64,000 bases of DNA from JANRKB01 sp033763695 (GCA_033763695.1 JANRKB010000020.1:16615-80614); one strand, 5' to 3'; positions 54,614 to 63,885 are shown, numbered from the stretch's first letter. The notes: a model not told the origin generated them from the sequence alone. Program-made: numbers and translations.

Positions 54614-55656
54614 TGGCCCGGCCCCCTCACAAACGTGTACGACCCGCCCGACTGCGTCGCGATCTGCTTCATCTGCGTTTCGCTGTCGCGGCTCACAAAG
54701 CAGATGCAATGGATCGGGATCTTCGTGTTCCGATTCAACAGCGCCACCGCCTCCACCACCTCCGGTGCAAACTCGCCGTCGGTCATGAAGTAGATCGCAT
54801 CCGGCCGCGGCCGCAACTCGAAGATCTGCCTGAACCCCGGCAGCGGCTCCGTGCCGCCCTGCGGCACCAGCGCCGCGATCGCCCGCTTGGCCCAGCGCTT
54901 TCCATTCTCGTTCGCTTCCGTCCAGCCCTTCCGCCCGCCCAGCGGATTGCTGTCCGTCGAAAATGTCGTCACCGAGAACCGCGACGTCTCCAACATCCCG
55001 CTCACCGAAGCCGACAGTTCCGAGCGCAGCGCCTGGATCTTGCCAAAGACTTCCATCGATCCCGACACGTCCACCAGATACGCGAACCGCTCTCCCTTGG
55101 CCTCCACGCCAAAGAAACTCGCGCCGCCACCTCCGCCCGCGCCACCGCTGCCAAGCCCCGCACTCGACGAACCGATGTCACCCGCGCCGATCCCCTTGCC
55201 GACCTCGCCCAACCCGCCGCTGCTCACCGTCGGATCCATCGTCGCCAGCGCGGCCAGCGGCTCATTCACCGTCGGATCCGCCATCTGATCCGGCGCACCG
55301 CCAACCGCCCCCGCCTCAAGCGCGGCATCCATCGCATCGCCGAGTTCGCCCTCGGTCATCACGGCCAGTTCAACGCCGCCGTTGCCCCCCGGCAATCCCG
55401 GTGCACCCGAGCGGAACCAGATCCGTGATGAAATCACCAACCCTGTCAAATGGATCAGCAGCGAGATCGCCAGACCGACGATGAACGCCCGCCGCCCGTA
55501 GCGACTGATCAGTTGCAGCGCGAGCCGCCAGCGCTCGGCACTCACCGACTCCAGCGCGACACGCGCCGACGCGCCGCCCGACTCCGGCGCGGAATCCGCG
55601 GCGTCCGACGCCCGCCCGCTGCCTTGTGACTGGTTTGTCCCCGGCTGATCCGTCAT
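54610..55656 (-). CDS. Membrane-anchored von Willebrand factor A (VWA) domain protein
   Basis: 348 aa. A polar N-terminus, then one membrane helix (about 57-77, FIVGLAISLLIHLTGLVISS), then a Gly/Ser-rich linker (110-180) and a VWA domain (about 188-345). The metal-ion-dependent adhesion site is intact: RFAYLVDVSGSMEVF (DxSxS), a Thr in PQGGTEPLPG, and the Asp in IYFMTDGEFAPE. VWA domains mediate metal-dependent protein binding. It is the first gene of the ExbB/ExbD/TPR block. Unlike BatA/BatB there is no MoxR ATPase neighbour. Confidence 0.9.
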   Translation of the reverse strand: MTDQPGTNQSQGSGRASDAADSAPESGGASARVALESVSAERWRLALQLISRYGRRAFIVGLAISLLIHLTGLVISSRIWFRSGAPGLPGGNGGVELAVMTEGELGDAMDAALEAGAVGGAPDQMADPTVNEPLAALATMDPTVSSGGLGEVGKGIGAGDIGSSSAGLGSGGAGGGGGASFFGVEAKGERFAYLVDVSGSMEVFGKIQALRSELSASVSGMLETSRFSVTTFSTDSNPLGGRKGWTEANENGKRWAKRAIAALVPQGGTEPLPGFRQIFELRPRPDAIYFMTDGEFAPEVVEAVALLNRNTKIPIHCICFVSRDSETQMKQIATQSGGSYTFVRGPGQ

Positions 55657-56122
55657 GGCGTCCCGTGGGCTTCCTGAACTTCTGGGGCGGTTTCGCCGCG
55701 TTCGTCGGGCGTCCGTTCCCGAGACCAGAGTCTAACGACGAACACGCTTCGAGGTTGCGGCACGCGGGGCACCGTGCCATCCAAGTCCGCCGTGGGACTT
55801 CAATGCTCCCGTCCGAATCGCTCCCGACACAATCACGTCACGACCCCGAAACAAGCCGGGTCCGTCGCGTACGTCCATCGCATCTCGCTTCGATTCGCAC
55901 CCCTCGGGCCCGCGGTTCGACGCACAATCCCGCGAACGGTTCCCGACGCTCTTTCGCGACCGCAACCGATTCGGGCCGATACCCCGCCTTGACCCCCTCG
56001 CGCAGGGCCGATTCAATGGCCCTGAAAGCACCCCGCGCGACGGCGCTCCGGATCGTGCAGAACCGCCACCTGTTCCTGTCCTTCCGCCCGCCCTTCCACC
56101 CTTCCTCCTTCGCGAGCCCACC
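55657..56122. other. Divergent intergenic region between the VWA operon and pyrH
   Basis: 466 nt. It carries the predicted pyrH promoter (55989-56017). No promoter for the VWA operon stood out by eye, and no open frame resembles a gene. Confidence 0.5.
55989..56017 (+). promoter_or_regulatory. Predicted pyrH-frr promoter
   Basis: TTGACC (55989-55994), 17-nt spacer, TTCAAT (56012-56017). The start site would be near 56024, leaving a leader of about 100 nt to pyrH. A GGGCC...GGCCC inverted repeat brackets the -10, which could be an operator or chance. Confidence 0.45.
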
Positions 56123-56890
56123 ATGTCACCCGCATCCACCGCCGCCGACACCCACGCCGCCGCACGCCGCACCAACCAGAAGTACCGCCGGGTGCTCCTG
56201 AAACTCAGCGGCGAATCCTTCTGTGCCCCGGGCGGTTTCGGCATCGACGCCGCCGAACTCGACGCCATCGCCGCCGAGGTCAAGGGTGCGGCCACCATCG
56301 GCACCCAGGTCGCCGTCGTCGTCGGTGGCGGCAACATCATCCGCGGCGCCGACCTCGCCGCCGCCGGCCACATCCACCAAGCCACCGCCGACCAGATGGG
56401 CATGCTCGGCACGGTCATCAATGCTCTGGCTCTCAAAGAAAAACTCGTCAGCATGGGCGTCGATTGCCGCGTGCAGTCCGCCATCGAGATCAAGGCTGTC
56501 GCAGAACCCTTCATCCGCGGCCGCGCCATCCGCCATCTTGAAAAAGGCCGCGTCGTCATCCTCGCCGCCGGCACCGGCAACCCCTACTTCACCACCGACA
56601 CCTGCGCCGCGCTCCGCGCCACCGAACTGGGCTGCGATGTGCTCCTCAAAGCCACCAAGGTTGATGGCGTCTACACCGCCGACCCCAAGAAGGATCCGAC
56701 CGCGACCCGTTACGAGTCGCTCTCCTTCACCGAGGCCATCAGCAAGCGCCTCAAGATCATGGACATGACCGCACTGACGTTGTGCGAACAGCATCGCATC
56801 TCTGTGCTGGTCTTTGATTTCAAGAAAACCGGCAACATCCGCAAGGTGGTCCAGGGCGAGAGCATCGGCACACTCGTTCATCCCGCCTGA
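56123..56890 (+). CDS. pyrH: Uridylate kinase
   Basis: UMP to UDP; hexameric amino-acid-kinase-fold enzyme regulated by GTP/UTP. It is 255 aa with a ~20-residue extension. Motifs: RVLLKLSGESFCAPGGFGID, AVVVGGGNIIRGADLAAAGH, ADQMGMLGTVINALALKEKL, VVILAAGTGNPYFTTDTCAA, KATKVDGVYTADPKKDPTAT and LTLCEQHRISVLVFDF. It lies 72 nt upstream of frr, a common bacterial pairing. Confidence 0.97.
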   Translation: MSPASTAADTHAAARRTNQKYRRVLLKLSGESFCAPGGFGIDAAELDAIAAEVKGAATIGTQVAVVVGGGNIIRGADLAAAGHIHQATADQMGMLGTVINALALKEKLVSMGVDCRVQSAIEIKAVAEPFIRGRAIRHLEKGRVVILAAGTGNPYFTTDTCAALRATELGCDVLLKATKVDGVYTADPKKDPTATRYESLSFTEAISKRLKIMDMTALTLCEQHRISVLVFDFKKTGNIRKVVQGESIGTLVHPA

Positions 56891-56962
56891 GCCCCATACC
56901 CTCATCTCTTGCCGTCGCCTCGCGCGTCGCAGCGCGGACGACCCGGAAGAAGGACGACATCC

Positions 56963-57535
56963 ATGAGCACCGATCCCGACATGATTCTGCTGGAATGCGA
57001 AGAGGCCATGACCAAGGCCGTCGACTACTTCAAGCACGAAATGCGTGGCCTCCGCACCGGCCGCGCCTCCACCGCCCTCGTCGACTTCCTCAAGGTCGAC
57101 TACTACGGCGCGATGACCGAGCTCAAGGCCCTCGCCTCGATCAGCATCCCCGAGCCGTCGCAGATCCTGATCAAGCCCTTCGACACCGGCTCGATCAGCG
57201 CGATCAAGCACGCCATCGAGCAGGCCCAGCTCGGCATCAACCCGATCCAGGAAGCCAAGCAGATCCGCCTCAATGTCCCGCCGCTCTCGGCCGAACGCCG
57301 CCAGCAGCTCGTGACCCGCGTCAAGAAGCTCGGCGAAGAGCAGAAGGTCGCGATCCGCAACAGCCGCCGCGACGCCAACAAGCACGCCGAAGCTTTGAGC
57401 AAGGCCGCGGGCCACACCGTCCCCGAGGACGAGATCGAAACGCTCAAGGAAGAGATCCAGAACCTGCTCAAGAAGTTCGAGGGCGAGATCGACAAGCTCG
57501 TCGAAGGCAAGAGCAAGGAAATCCTCGAGATCTGA
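56963..57535 (+). CDS. frr: Ribosome recycling factor
   Basis: Splits post-termination ribosomes with EF-G. It is 190 aa from ATG 56963 (AAGGA upstream). EMRGLRTGRASTALVDFLKV, YYGAMTELKALASISIPEPS and LSAERRQQLVTRVKKLGEEQ, followed by IRNSRRDANKHAEAL and the C-terminal coiled coil (EDEIETLKEEIQNLLKKFEG), are all present. The usual length is about 185. Downstream of pyrH, upstream of ygfZ (10-nt gap). Confidence 0.97.
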   Translation: MSTDPDMILLECEEAMTKAVDYFKHEMRGLRTGRASTALVDFLKVDYYGAMTELKALASISIPEPSQILIKPFDTGSISAIKHAIEQAQLGINPIQEAKQIRLNVPPLSAERRQQLVTRVKKLGEEQKVAIRNSRRDANKHAEALSKAAGHTVPEDEIETLKEEIQNLLKKFEGEIDKLVEGKSKEILEI

Positions 57536-57545
57536 CCGGCGTTCC

Positions 57546-58826
57546 ATGGCCACCATCAGCCCCATCGCCTCGCAGCATCATCAGGCCGAGGCCGCCACGC
57601 TGTCCTACGGCAGCGGCGCGGACGGCACGCCTGTCATTGACGTCGTCGGCACCTTCGGCGATCTCGAACTGGAGTACGCCGCTCTCCGCAAGGGGTGCGT
57701 GCTGCTCGATCAGCCGCATCGCGGCGTGATCGAAGTCAAAGGCCGCGAGCGCCTTGAGTTCCTCAATCGCATGCTGACGCAGGAACTCAAGAACCTGCCG
57801 CCGTTCTCCTCGCGCCGCTCATTCTGGCTCAATCGCAAGGGCCGCATCGACGCCGACTTCCGTGTGATCGATCTGCCCAGCCGCACGCTGCTCGATGTCG
57901 ATGTGCTCGCGCTCAAGCGCGGGTTCGACGGCCTTTCGTCCTACATCATCTCCGAAGACGTCGAACTGCGCGACATCACGCAGGAGACCCACCGCCTCGC
58001 GCTGCACGGCCCGACCGCGACAGCGCTTGTCAGCGCACTGGCCCGCCACGCCTCCGGCGCGGATGCGTCCGGCCCGGCGTTCGCCGAACTGCTCGCAGGC
58101 CGCGCGTGCGTCGTGCAGGTCGCGGGCCACGAAGTTGTCATCGATCGCGACGACAGCGCGGGAGAGATCGGGCTGGAACTGACGATGCCCGTCGGCGCGG
58201 CGGTCGCCGTCTATGACGAACTGCTGCAGGCGGGCAGCGATCCCGACGCGGATGTGCCGCATCCCGAACGCGACCCTTCGCGTCCACAGACACTCGGCTC
58301 GCGCGTGCGACTGCGGCCCGCGGGCTGGCTGGCGTACAACATCGCGCGCATCGAGGCGGGCACACCGCTGTACAACATCGACTTCGGCGCGGATTCGCTC
58401 CCGGCCGAGAGCGGCGTGATCGACGATCGCGTCTCCTTCAAGAAGGGCTGCTACCTCGGGCAAGAAATCGTCGCGCGCATGCACGCACGCGGCCATCCCA
58501 AGCAGTGTCTGGTGGCGATCCGCCTGGCAGACAACACCCCCACCGTCGCGTCGCGCGAGAACCCCGATGTGCACCTGCCGCACTTGCCCGTGACTGGCGC
58601 ACCGGTCTTTGCTGTTCCGGCGGGTGGGGACGCAAGCGTCGCCCCGCCGGTCATCGGCGCGGTGACCAGTTCCACGATCAGCCCCATGCTCGGTGCGCGG
58701 CCCGCATGCCTCGCCCAAGTGAAATGGGAGTACGTCGCGCCCGGCACCAAACTCATGGTCGACGCCGAAGGCACGATGGTCGCCGCCACTGTGCAGCCGT
58801 CGCTGGCGTTTTGGAAGCGCGGCTGA
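57546..58826 (+). CDS. ygfZ: Folate-binding YgfZ/GcvT-like protein
   Basis: Tetrahydrofolate-dependent helper in repair of certain Fe-S enzymes. It is 426 aa, longer than E. coli YgfZ (about 326). GcvT-like N-terminal part (GCVLLDQPHRGVIEVKGRER, LEFLNRMLTQELKNLPP) and the diagnostic YgfZ motif with Cys, KKGCYLGQEIVARMHARGHP. The C-terminal barrel ends CLAQVKWEYVAPGTKLMV. It lies 10 nt after frr, with no Shine-Dalgarno, so it is probably coupled to it. Confidence 0.93.
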   Translation: MATISPIASQHHQAEAATLSYGSGADGTPVIDVVGTFGDLELEYAALRKGCVLLDQPHRGVIEVKGRERLEFLNRMLTQELKNLPPFSSRRSFWLNRKGRIDADFRVIDLPSRTLLDVDVLALKRGFDGLSSYIISEDVELRDITQETHRLALHGPTATALVSALARHASGADASGPAFAELLAGRACVVQVAGHEVVIDRDDSAGEIGLELTMPVGAAVAVYDELLQAGSDPDADVPHPERDPSRPQTLGSRVRLRPAGWLAYNIARIEAGTPLYNIDFGADSLPAESGVIDDRVSFKKGCYLGQEIVARMHARGHPKQCLVAIRLADNTPTVASRENPDVHLPHLPVTGAPVFAVPAGGDASVAPPVIGAVTSSTISPMLGARPACLAQVKWEYVAPGTKLMVDAEGTMVAATVQPSLAFWKRG

Positions 58827-58991
58827 GCCAGACAACTCAACTGCGTTGGCCCCAATCGAGGGGCCAGCAGGCGGCTTGGACGCGAGTTCCCCCCCGGCAA
58901 TAGCCGATAACCACTCTGCCTTGGGCAGTCCGGGCGATCGGTGCGCCATGCCTGCCCAGGCTCGCTCCTGCTCAGAGAGGAACGTGCGCGG

Positions 58992-60401
58992 ATGAGGCAG
59001 TTTGACCTGTGCGTCATCGGATCGGGACCCGCGGGCCAGAAGGCCGCGATCCAGGCGGCCAAGCTCGGCAAGCGCGTCTGCGTGGTCGAGCAGCGTGAAG
59101 CGCCGGGCGGCGTCGCGATCAACACCGGCACGATCCCAAGCAAGGCGCTGCGCGAAGCGATCCTGCGCTTCATCGGGCGCGACAGCTCGATGCCCCACAC
59201 CGATGACTTTCGTGCCGCGCGAAATGCCACGTTCACCAATCTGCTCGCGTCGTGCAACGAAGTGATCCGGGCCGAGATCGGCCTGGTGCGCAATCACTTT
59301 TCGAGCAACGGCATCGAACTGCTCAACGGCACGGCACAACTGCTCGGCACGCACACCGTCAACGTCGTCGGCTCGCACACGCAAGAGGCGATCCGCGCGG
59401 AGAACATCCTGATCGCGACCGGCACGCGCCCCGCGAAGCAGAATCGCACCGAGTTTGACAGCAAGACGATCATCACAAGCGACGAACTGCTCACGCTGCC
59501 GTATCTGCCCAAGAGCATGATCATCGTGGGCGGCGGCGTGATCGGCACCGAATATGCCTCGATGCTGCAACTGCTGGGCGTGCGCGTCACGCTCATTGAG
59601 GGAAGGCCGCGGCTGCTCGACTTTGTGGATGCGGAGATCATCGAGTCGCTGCAGTATCACCTGCGGCAGAGCGGCATGACCCTGCGCATGGGCGAGAAGG
59701 TCGTGAGCATTCGGCGCGTCGAAGCGCCCGAAGGCTCCAACGCGACGGCGCAGGCCGAGGCAACGTTGGAAAGCGGGAAGACGCTGCGGGCCGATTGCCT
59801 GTTGTACTGCATTGGGCGACAGGGCGCGACTGATGCGCTCGCGCTTCCCGCCGCGGGCTTGAGCGCGGATGATCGCGGGCGGATCAGCGTCAACGCGAAC
59901 TACCAGACGAGCGTGCCGAATATCTATGCGGCGGGCGATGTGATCGGCTTCCCGGCACTGGCCAGCACGAGCATGGAGCAGGGCCGCCTGGCGGCGTGCC
60001 ACATGTTCGGCGAGAAGTGTGAGATGGTGAACACGCTGCTGCCCTACGGAATCTACTCGATCCCCGAGATCTCGATGGTGGGATGGACCGAGGAGAAGCT
60101 GACGGCCGAGGGAATCCCCTACGAGGCGGGCATCGCGCAGTACAAAGAGATCGCGCGCGGGCAACTCATCCGCGACGAGATCGGCATGCTCAAACTGCTG
60201 ATCCATCAGGAATCGCGCGTGGTGCTGGGCGTGCATGTCATCGGCACGGGCGCAACCGAACTGGTGCACATCGGGCAGGCGGCGATCGCGTTCAACGCGA
60301 CGATCGATTACTTCGTCAACACGGTCTTCAACTACCCCACGCTCGCCGAGTGCTACAAGGTCGCGTCGATGAACGCGCTCAACAAGCTGCGGAACATGTG
60401 A
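58992..60401 (+). CDS. sthA: Soluble pyridine nucleotide transhydrogenase
   Basis: FAD flavoprotein exchanging reducing power between NADPH and NAD+. It is 469 aa from ATG 58992; the earlier open frame is not family-like. GSGPAGQKAAIQAAKLGKRV (FAD), GGVAINTGTIPSKALREAIL, SMIIVGGGVIGTEYASMLQL (NAD(P)), NIYAAGDVIGFPALASTSME and VHIGQAAIAFNATIDYFVNT are present. The CxxxxC disulphide of lipoamide dehydrogenases is replaced by NTGTIPSK, as in SthA. Downstream of ygfZ by 165 nt. Confidence 0.95.
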   Translation: MRQFDLCVIGSGPAGQKAAIQAAKLGKRVCVVEQREAPGGVAINTGTIPSKALREAILRFIGRDSSMPHTDDFRAARNATFTNLLASCNEVIRAEIGLVRNHFSSNGIELLNGTAQLLGTHTVNVVGSHTQEAIRAENILIATGTRPAKQNRTEFDSKTIITSDELLTLPYLPKSMIIVGGGVIGTEYASMLQLLGVRVTLIEGRPRLLDFVDAEIIESLQYHLRQSGMTLRMGEKVVSIRRVEAPEGSNATAQAEATLESGKTLRADCLLYCIGRQGATDALALPAAGLSADDRGRISVNANYQTSVPNIYAAGDVIGFPALASTSMEQGRLAACHMFGEKCEMVNTLLPYGIYSIPEISMVGWTEEKLTAEGIPYEAGIAQYKEIARGQLIRDEIGMLKLLIHQESRVVLGVHVIGTGATELVHIGQAAIAFNATIDYFVNTVFNYPTLAECYKVASMNALNKLRNM

Positions 60402-60740
60402 GACGGCGGGCGCTGCCTGAGGCGGTGCGGCGGGGGCAACGTCGATGGGCCGCGCGGGGGCATCGAGCAGGCCGACGTACATCATGCAGAGGAAGTATGA
60501 GGTGCGCATGGGCTGTCTCCATGAGGCGCGGGTTGTGGGTGCGCCTCTACAGAGACGGGGGGCGGACGCGTTTGCGCGCGCAGGAGTGTCCGGCCGTGCC
60601 GCGTGATGTGCGTTTGGTGCTGTGAAAGCAGGGAAAAGAAAATCTGGAAGAATCTTGTGCCGCGGGGACGGTTTGAACCACGGCGCGCGCGCAAACGTGG
60701 ATGTACGCGGAAGGTTCGCGGGGAGTGAATGCGAAGACAG

Positions 60741-60772
60741 CACCGATGTCCTCGAAGACGAGGACATCGGTG
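60741..60772. repeat. Palindromic repeat unit B, copy 1
   Basis: CACCGATGTCCTCG-AAGA-CGAGGACATCGGTG, a perfect 14-bp stem with a 4-nt loop. Followed by GGCACGG as in copy 2. Confidence 0.85.
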
Positions 60773-60783
60773 GCACGGCAAGA

Positions 60784-60837
60784 CACCCCTCATCCCCGGC
60801 TACGCCGGACCTTCTCCCCGGAGCGGGGAGAAGGTGG
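60784..60837. repeat. Repeat unit A, copy 1
   Basis: 54 bp: CACCCCTCATCCCCGGCTAC then two hairpins, CCGGC-TAC-GCCGG and CCTTCTCCCC-GGAGC-GGGGAGAAGG, then TGG. Nearly identical to the copy at 63784-63837. Confidence 0.85.
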
Positions 60838-60847
60838 AGGAGTCAGA

Positions 60848-62545
60848 TTAGTTGCAACCGCCTTCAAACGCCGTGACGAAGGCATCGAAATCAGTGAAAT
60901 CGATGAAGCCATCGTTGTTGAAGTCTCCCCCGCTCGCCCCATCTTCGAACAAACTCACAAACTCGTCAAAGTCTGTGAAGTCAACAAATCCGTCTCCGTT
61001 AAAGTCTGCTTCGCACGGCAACTGGGCGTGCGCGACAATAATTGATCGCCCGTACCCGAATACGCCGCAGTCAATAGCGAACTCGCCGTTGTCATTTGCG
61101 GACGCACCGACCATTCCATTGCCTCGAGATGATCTTGAAATCTCGGGCGAGAGCAATGCTCCGGAAGAACCGTCGGGGAAGGAGACGGTATCGCCGGCGC
61201 GGAGCAGGATCTGACCCGGCCTCGCACCACCCAGCAGTATAACTGCGCTCGAGTTCACGCTCGACACGTTTCCATTTGTTGCCAATACTGCCTGAACGGC
61301 GGCTTGGCCGCGTTCGTTCATAATGGCCGGAAAGATGAACTGATTTATCGTAGTATTTGGCAACGTGCTTTCAATTGAATCGCCCATTCGTGAGACGACG
61401 CGCAACGAGCCGGGGCGCCCCATGTAGATCGCAAGGCGGTTCGCGTAGTAGCTGATGCCTGGGCCGTCCAGTTCTGCACCAAAACACAGACGTCCGACAT
61501 TGTCCATACCGCTAAGTACCAGCCCACTGATCTTGATCGCCGGATCAAACCCCGGAGCGCCAGCACCAACGTACAGGACGCAAGAGAGATCGGGGACAGT
61601 GCCGGCCCAGATGCCCGTGAAGGAGCGGCCCGAATAGTCAAAGATCGCAGTGAGCGCAATTTCGCCGCGCGCATTCACACGCGGCTGGCCGAAACTACTG
61701 AACACCGAACCAAACGGGGCGCCTGTTGCAGGCTGGCCGCCACGGAGGAGCAACGTTGTCTGCCCGTTTGCATGTCGAAACAAGGCGTGCGCGGTCTCCG
61801 ACCCGTTGACACTCGCCGTAAACCAGACTGCACCAGTTGCGTCAACAGTCACCGGCCATTGCATACTGCCAAAGACAGTTCCGCTGGCAAATCCGGGAGC
61901 GGGAAAGCCCTCACGCGCAATGGTGGTGAACGTACCGCCAGAAGCTTTGACCAGTGCAGAATCGGTTGCCGGAGTCACGGATGCCCCGGCCAGCTGGGCC
62001 CAAAACACGATGTCGTCGCCTTGAACAATCGCGCGAGGAAGACCACCTGAACCAGAATCGAACGTGGAGATGTACGCGCCACTCGCGATGACTGCCGACG
62101 TCCCCGTCTGCAAGCCGAACACGAATGGCGATCCATTGCCTGAGTAGACTGCAGCCCGACCGGTAGGGTTTCCGGTCGCGATCGAGTACAAGTTGCCAAC
62201 GACGCTGACACGATCGCCAGCGAGCCCCACAAGCGAGAACTCGTCAAGGAGCGTTCCTGAGGGTGTCCCCGTTTGCAACGAACCGCCCTTGAGCACGGTG
62301 GTGATAATGCGATTCGGAGCAACTCGCATCGTCGCATTCGCCCCGCGAGATTCTGGAGGATTGTTGATCCGGCAGTTGACGAAAACATCGCCACTGTTGG
62401 ATATGACATACGAGCCGACCGTCGAAAATGTCACGCCCGAGGGGTAGTCCGGCACCTGACCCGCAGACGAAAAGCGGCGCTCAAGGCTGAACTGGCCAAG
62501 CGCCGGAGAACACATCATCAACACACAGAGAATCGGCGTTCGCAT
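60848..62545 (-). CDS. Secreted protein with GC-type dockerin-like C-terminus
   Basis: 565 aa. Sec signal peptide MRTPILCVLMMCSPALGQ. About 470 residues of repetitive beta-rich sequence follow, with recurring units such as GQVPDYPSGVTFSTVG, GLAGDRVSVVGNLYS and PRVNARGEIALTAIFD, likely a propeller. At the C-terminus two calcium-binding loops (CEADFNGDGFVDFTDFDEF and GGDFNNDGFIDFTDFDAF) end in FEGGCN, the dockerin-like anchor typical of Phycisphaerae. GGAG lies about 9 nt before the ATG, and it has a predicted promoter at 62585-62613. Confidence 0.88.
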   Translation of the reverse strand: MRTPILCVLMMCSPALGQFSLERRFSSAGQVPDYPSGVTFSTVGSYVISNSGDVFVNCRINNPPESRGANATMRVAPNRIITTVLKGGSLQTGTPSGTLLDEFSLVGLAGDRVSVVGNLYSIATGNPTGRAAVYSGNGSPFVFGLQTGTSAVIASGAYISTFDSGSGGLPRAIVQGDDIVFWAQLAGASVTPATDSALVKASGGTFTTIAREGFPAPGFASGTVFGSMQWPVTVDATGAVWFTASVNGSETAHALFRHANGQTTLLLRGGQPATGAPFGSVFSSFGQPRVNARGEIALTAIFDYSGRSFTGIWAGTVPDLSCVLYVGAGAPGFDPAIKISGLVLSGMDNVGRLCFGAELDGPGISYYANRLAIYMGRPGSLRVVSRMGDSIESTLPNTTINQFIFPAIMNERGQAAVQAVLATNGNVSSVNSSAVILLGGARPGQILLRAGDTVSFPDGSSGALLSPEISRSSRGNGMVGASANDNGEFAIDCGVFGYGRSIIVAHAQLPCEADFNGDGFVDFTDFDEFVSLFEDGASGGDFNNDGFIDFTDFDAFVTAFEGGCN

Positions 62546-62946
62546 TACATCGTCTCCGGAAGGGATTCGCGAAAGGCAACACGCAGCCTATCCACAAGAA
62601 CAAATGCCGTCAAGGCTTACATATGCCCGATGGCTTCCACGGTGGCGACGGTCGATGTTCACGCATGGACGCAGCCACGCACCTAGGTGATTCCCTAGGC
62701 GAGCACACAGGATCGCTATAGAGATCGCGCTCGCTTCAGCGACGGCCATGTCACGTGGTACCGCATCAGCCCACAACCCAGCAACGGGATCAATCGCGGG
62801 GGAGCATCACGCAAGCTTTTCGGCACTGAGGGCCGCGCGTCCCGCGACAACCGCGCTTCTGAGGACGAGCCCGATCCGATCACTCGCTTGAGATATCGCG
62901 GTTCTGTGTGGGCGTTGGTGCGGTGAAAGGACCGACGTCCTGCAGG
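62546..62946. other. Intergenic region upstream of the dockerin-type gene
   Basis: 401 nt. It holds the promoter at 62585-62613 and the 3' flank of the next minus-strand gene. Short ORFs exist on both strands with no support. Confidence 0.5.
62585..62613 (-). promoter_or_regulatory. Predicted promoter of the dockerin-type gene
   Basis: Minus strand: TTGACG (62613-62608), 17-nt spacer, TAGGCT (62590-62585). It gives a leader of about 33 nt to the ATG at 62545. Confidence 0.5.
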
Positions 62947-63672
62947 TCAATTGTCTGGCTTCGGTGTTCCTCGGCGATCCTGACTGATCTCGTGATTTCC
63001 GAGATCAACCACTTCGGGAAGCCCATGGCTCGCATAGGACGCGAGGAAGCGACGCATGGACCAGTTCGTCATACCTTGATCGATCACGACGGCGAACCCG
63101 GCGTTGGTTCCGGCATCGACAACAGCGTAGATGCCGTTGTACCAAAACTTGCCGGTGCGGGTGCGGCTGTCTTCGAGATAGATGACCTTCTGCACTGTCT
63201 TGAGCGAGCAGATGGTGACACGATCGTACGGCACAGGCTCATCGGAAAGCCGCGGAAACACGCAGGTGCGCGATGCGGTGTTGAACACAATGGTGGGCGG
63301 CAACCTCGCCTCTCGGAGGCAGTTGCGGATTCGAAAGAGATGCTTCCCGACGGCGATGAGACAGAACAACACGATCCAGAGGATCAGGAAGCCCGCGAGG
63401 AAAGCCAATCCGTCTGGTTCGACGAAGAACGGCCGGAACGCGTTGACTCCAAGAACACACAGACACGAGTACGCCAAGACTGCGCCGAGCGACGCGAGCA
63501 CGGCACGCCGCTTGGCTTTGCGCGACACCCGGACTTCAAGTATCCCGGGTGAGGATGCGACCACGTCGTAGGGAACCCAGAGACGTGCCACGGACTCCCA
63601 ACCGGGGTGAAGCGACATCGCCCCGATGCAATGCCAGATGAGCAAAGATCGTGATGGTTGCGACGAAGACAT
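62947..63672 (-). CDS. Hypothetical membrane protein, 241 aa
   Basis: Unknown family. Two adjacent membrane helices (about 58-76, AVLASLGAVLAYSCLCVLGV, and 88-108, LAFLAGFLILWIVLFCLIAV) sit in the N-terminal half; the rest is soluble (VFNTASRTCVFPRLSDEPVP, then AVVDAGTNAGFAVVIDQGMT). Codon use is less GC-rich than its neighbours, with more Cys and aromatic residues. TAAACT lies 12 nt before the ATG; no Shine-Dalgarno. An internal Met is an alternative start. Confidence 0.65.
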   Translation of the reverse strand: MSSSQPSRSLLIWHCIGAMSLHPGWESVARLWVPYDVVASSPGILEVRVSRKAKRRAVLASLGAVLAYSCLCVLGVNAFRPFFVEPDGLAFLAGFLILWIVLFCLIAVGKHLFRIRNCLREARLPPTIVFNTASRTCVFPRLSDEPVPYDRVTICSLKTVQKVIYLEDSRTRTGKFWYNGIYAVVDAGTNAGFAVVIDQGMTNWSMRRFLASYASHGLPEVVDLGNHEISQDRRGTPKPDN

Positions 63673-63783
63673 TCTTGAGGAGAGAGTTTATCGCTCCGCG
63701 GCCGGATGGTGATCAGTGAGTGCAGGCGCGATGGTGAGTCGTCGTGTGATTGGCTCGATGACGAGTTGAGGTAAAGGAAGGAG

Positions 63784-63837
63784 CACCCCTCATCCCCGGC
63801 TGCGCCGGACCTTCTCCCCGGGGAGGGGAGAAGGTGG
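63784..63837. repeat. Repeat unit A, copy 2
   Basis: Same 54-bp layout as copy 1, with TGC for TAC in the first loop and GGGGA for GGAGC in the second; both stems are intact. Confidence 0.85.
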
Positions 63838-63885
63838 CAGAGAAAGCTCAGCGAAAGTGCTGCGTGTTGGCACGCGACAAGGCAG

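Larger units (their letters stand above)
60402..60847. other. Gene-free region with paired palindromic repeat
   Basis: 446 nt between sthA and the dockerin-type gene (convergent). It carries repeat units B1 and A1. An open frame on the plus strand through the repeats has no protein character. Confidence 0.6.

Noticed and set aside
45010..55656. Zorya-type defence system
   Set aside because: ZorA has a long coiled-coil tail and ZorB an OmpA domain, and a helicase/nuclease is present; none of these occurs here.
54610..55656. BatA/BatB aerotolerance operon
   Set aside because: No MoxR ATPase or DUF58 gene is adjacent, and ExbB/ExbD are not part of Bat.
57819..60776. 985-codon open frame antisense to ygfZ and sthA
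   Set aside because: It mirrors two well-supported genes on the other strand; long antisense frames are expected in GC-rich DNA. Composition is Arg/Ala/Pro-heavy with no domain.
60622..60876. 84-aa frame through the repeat units
   Set aside because: It is a translation of the palindromic repeats.
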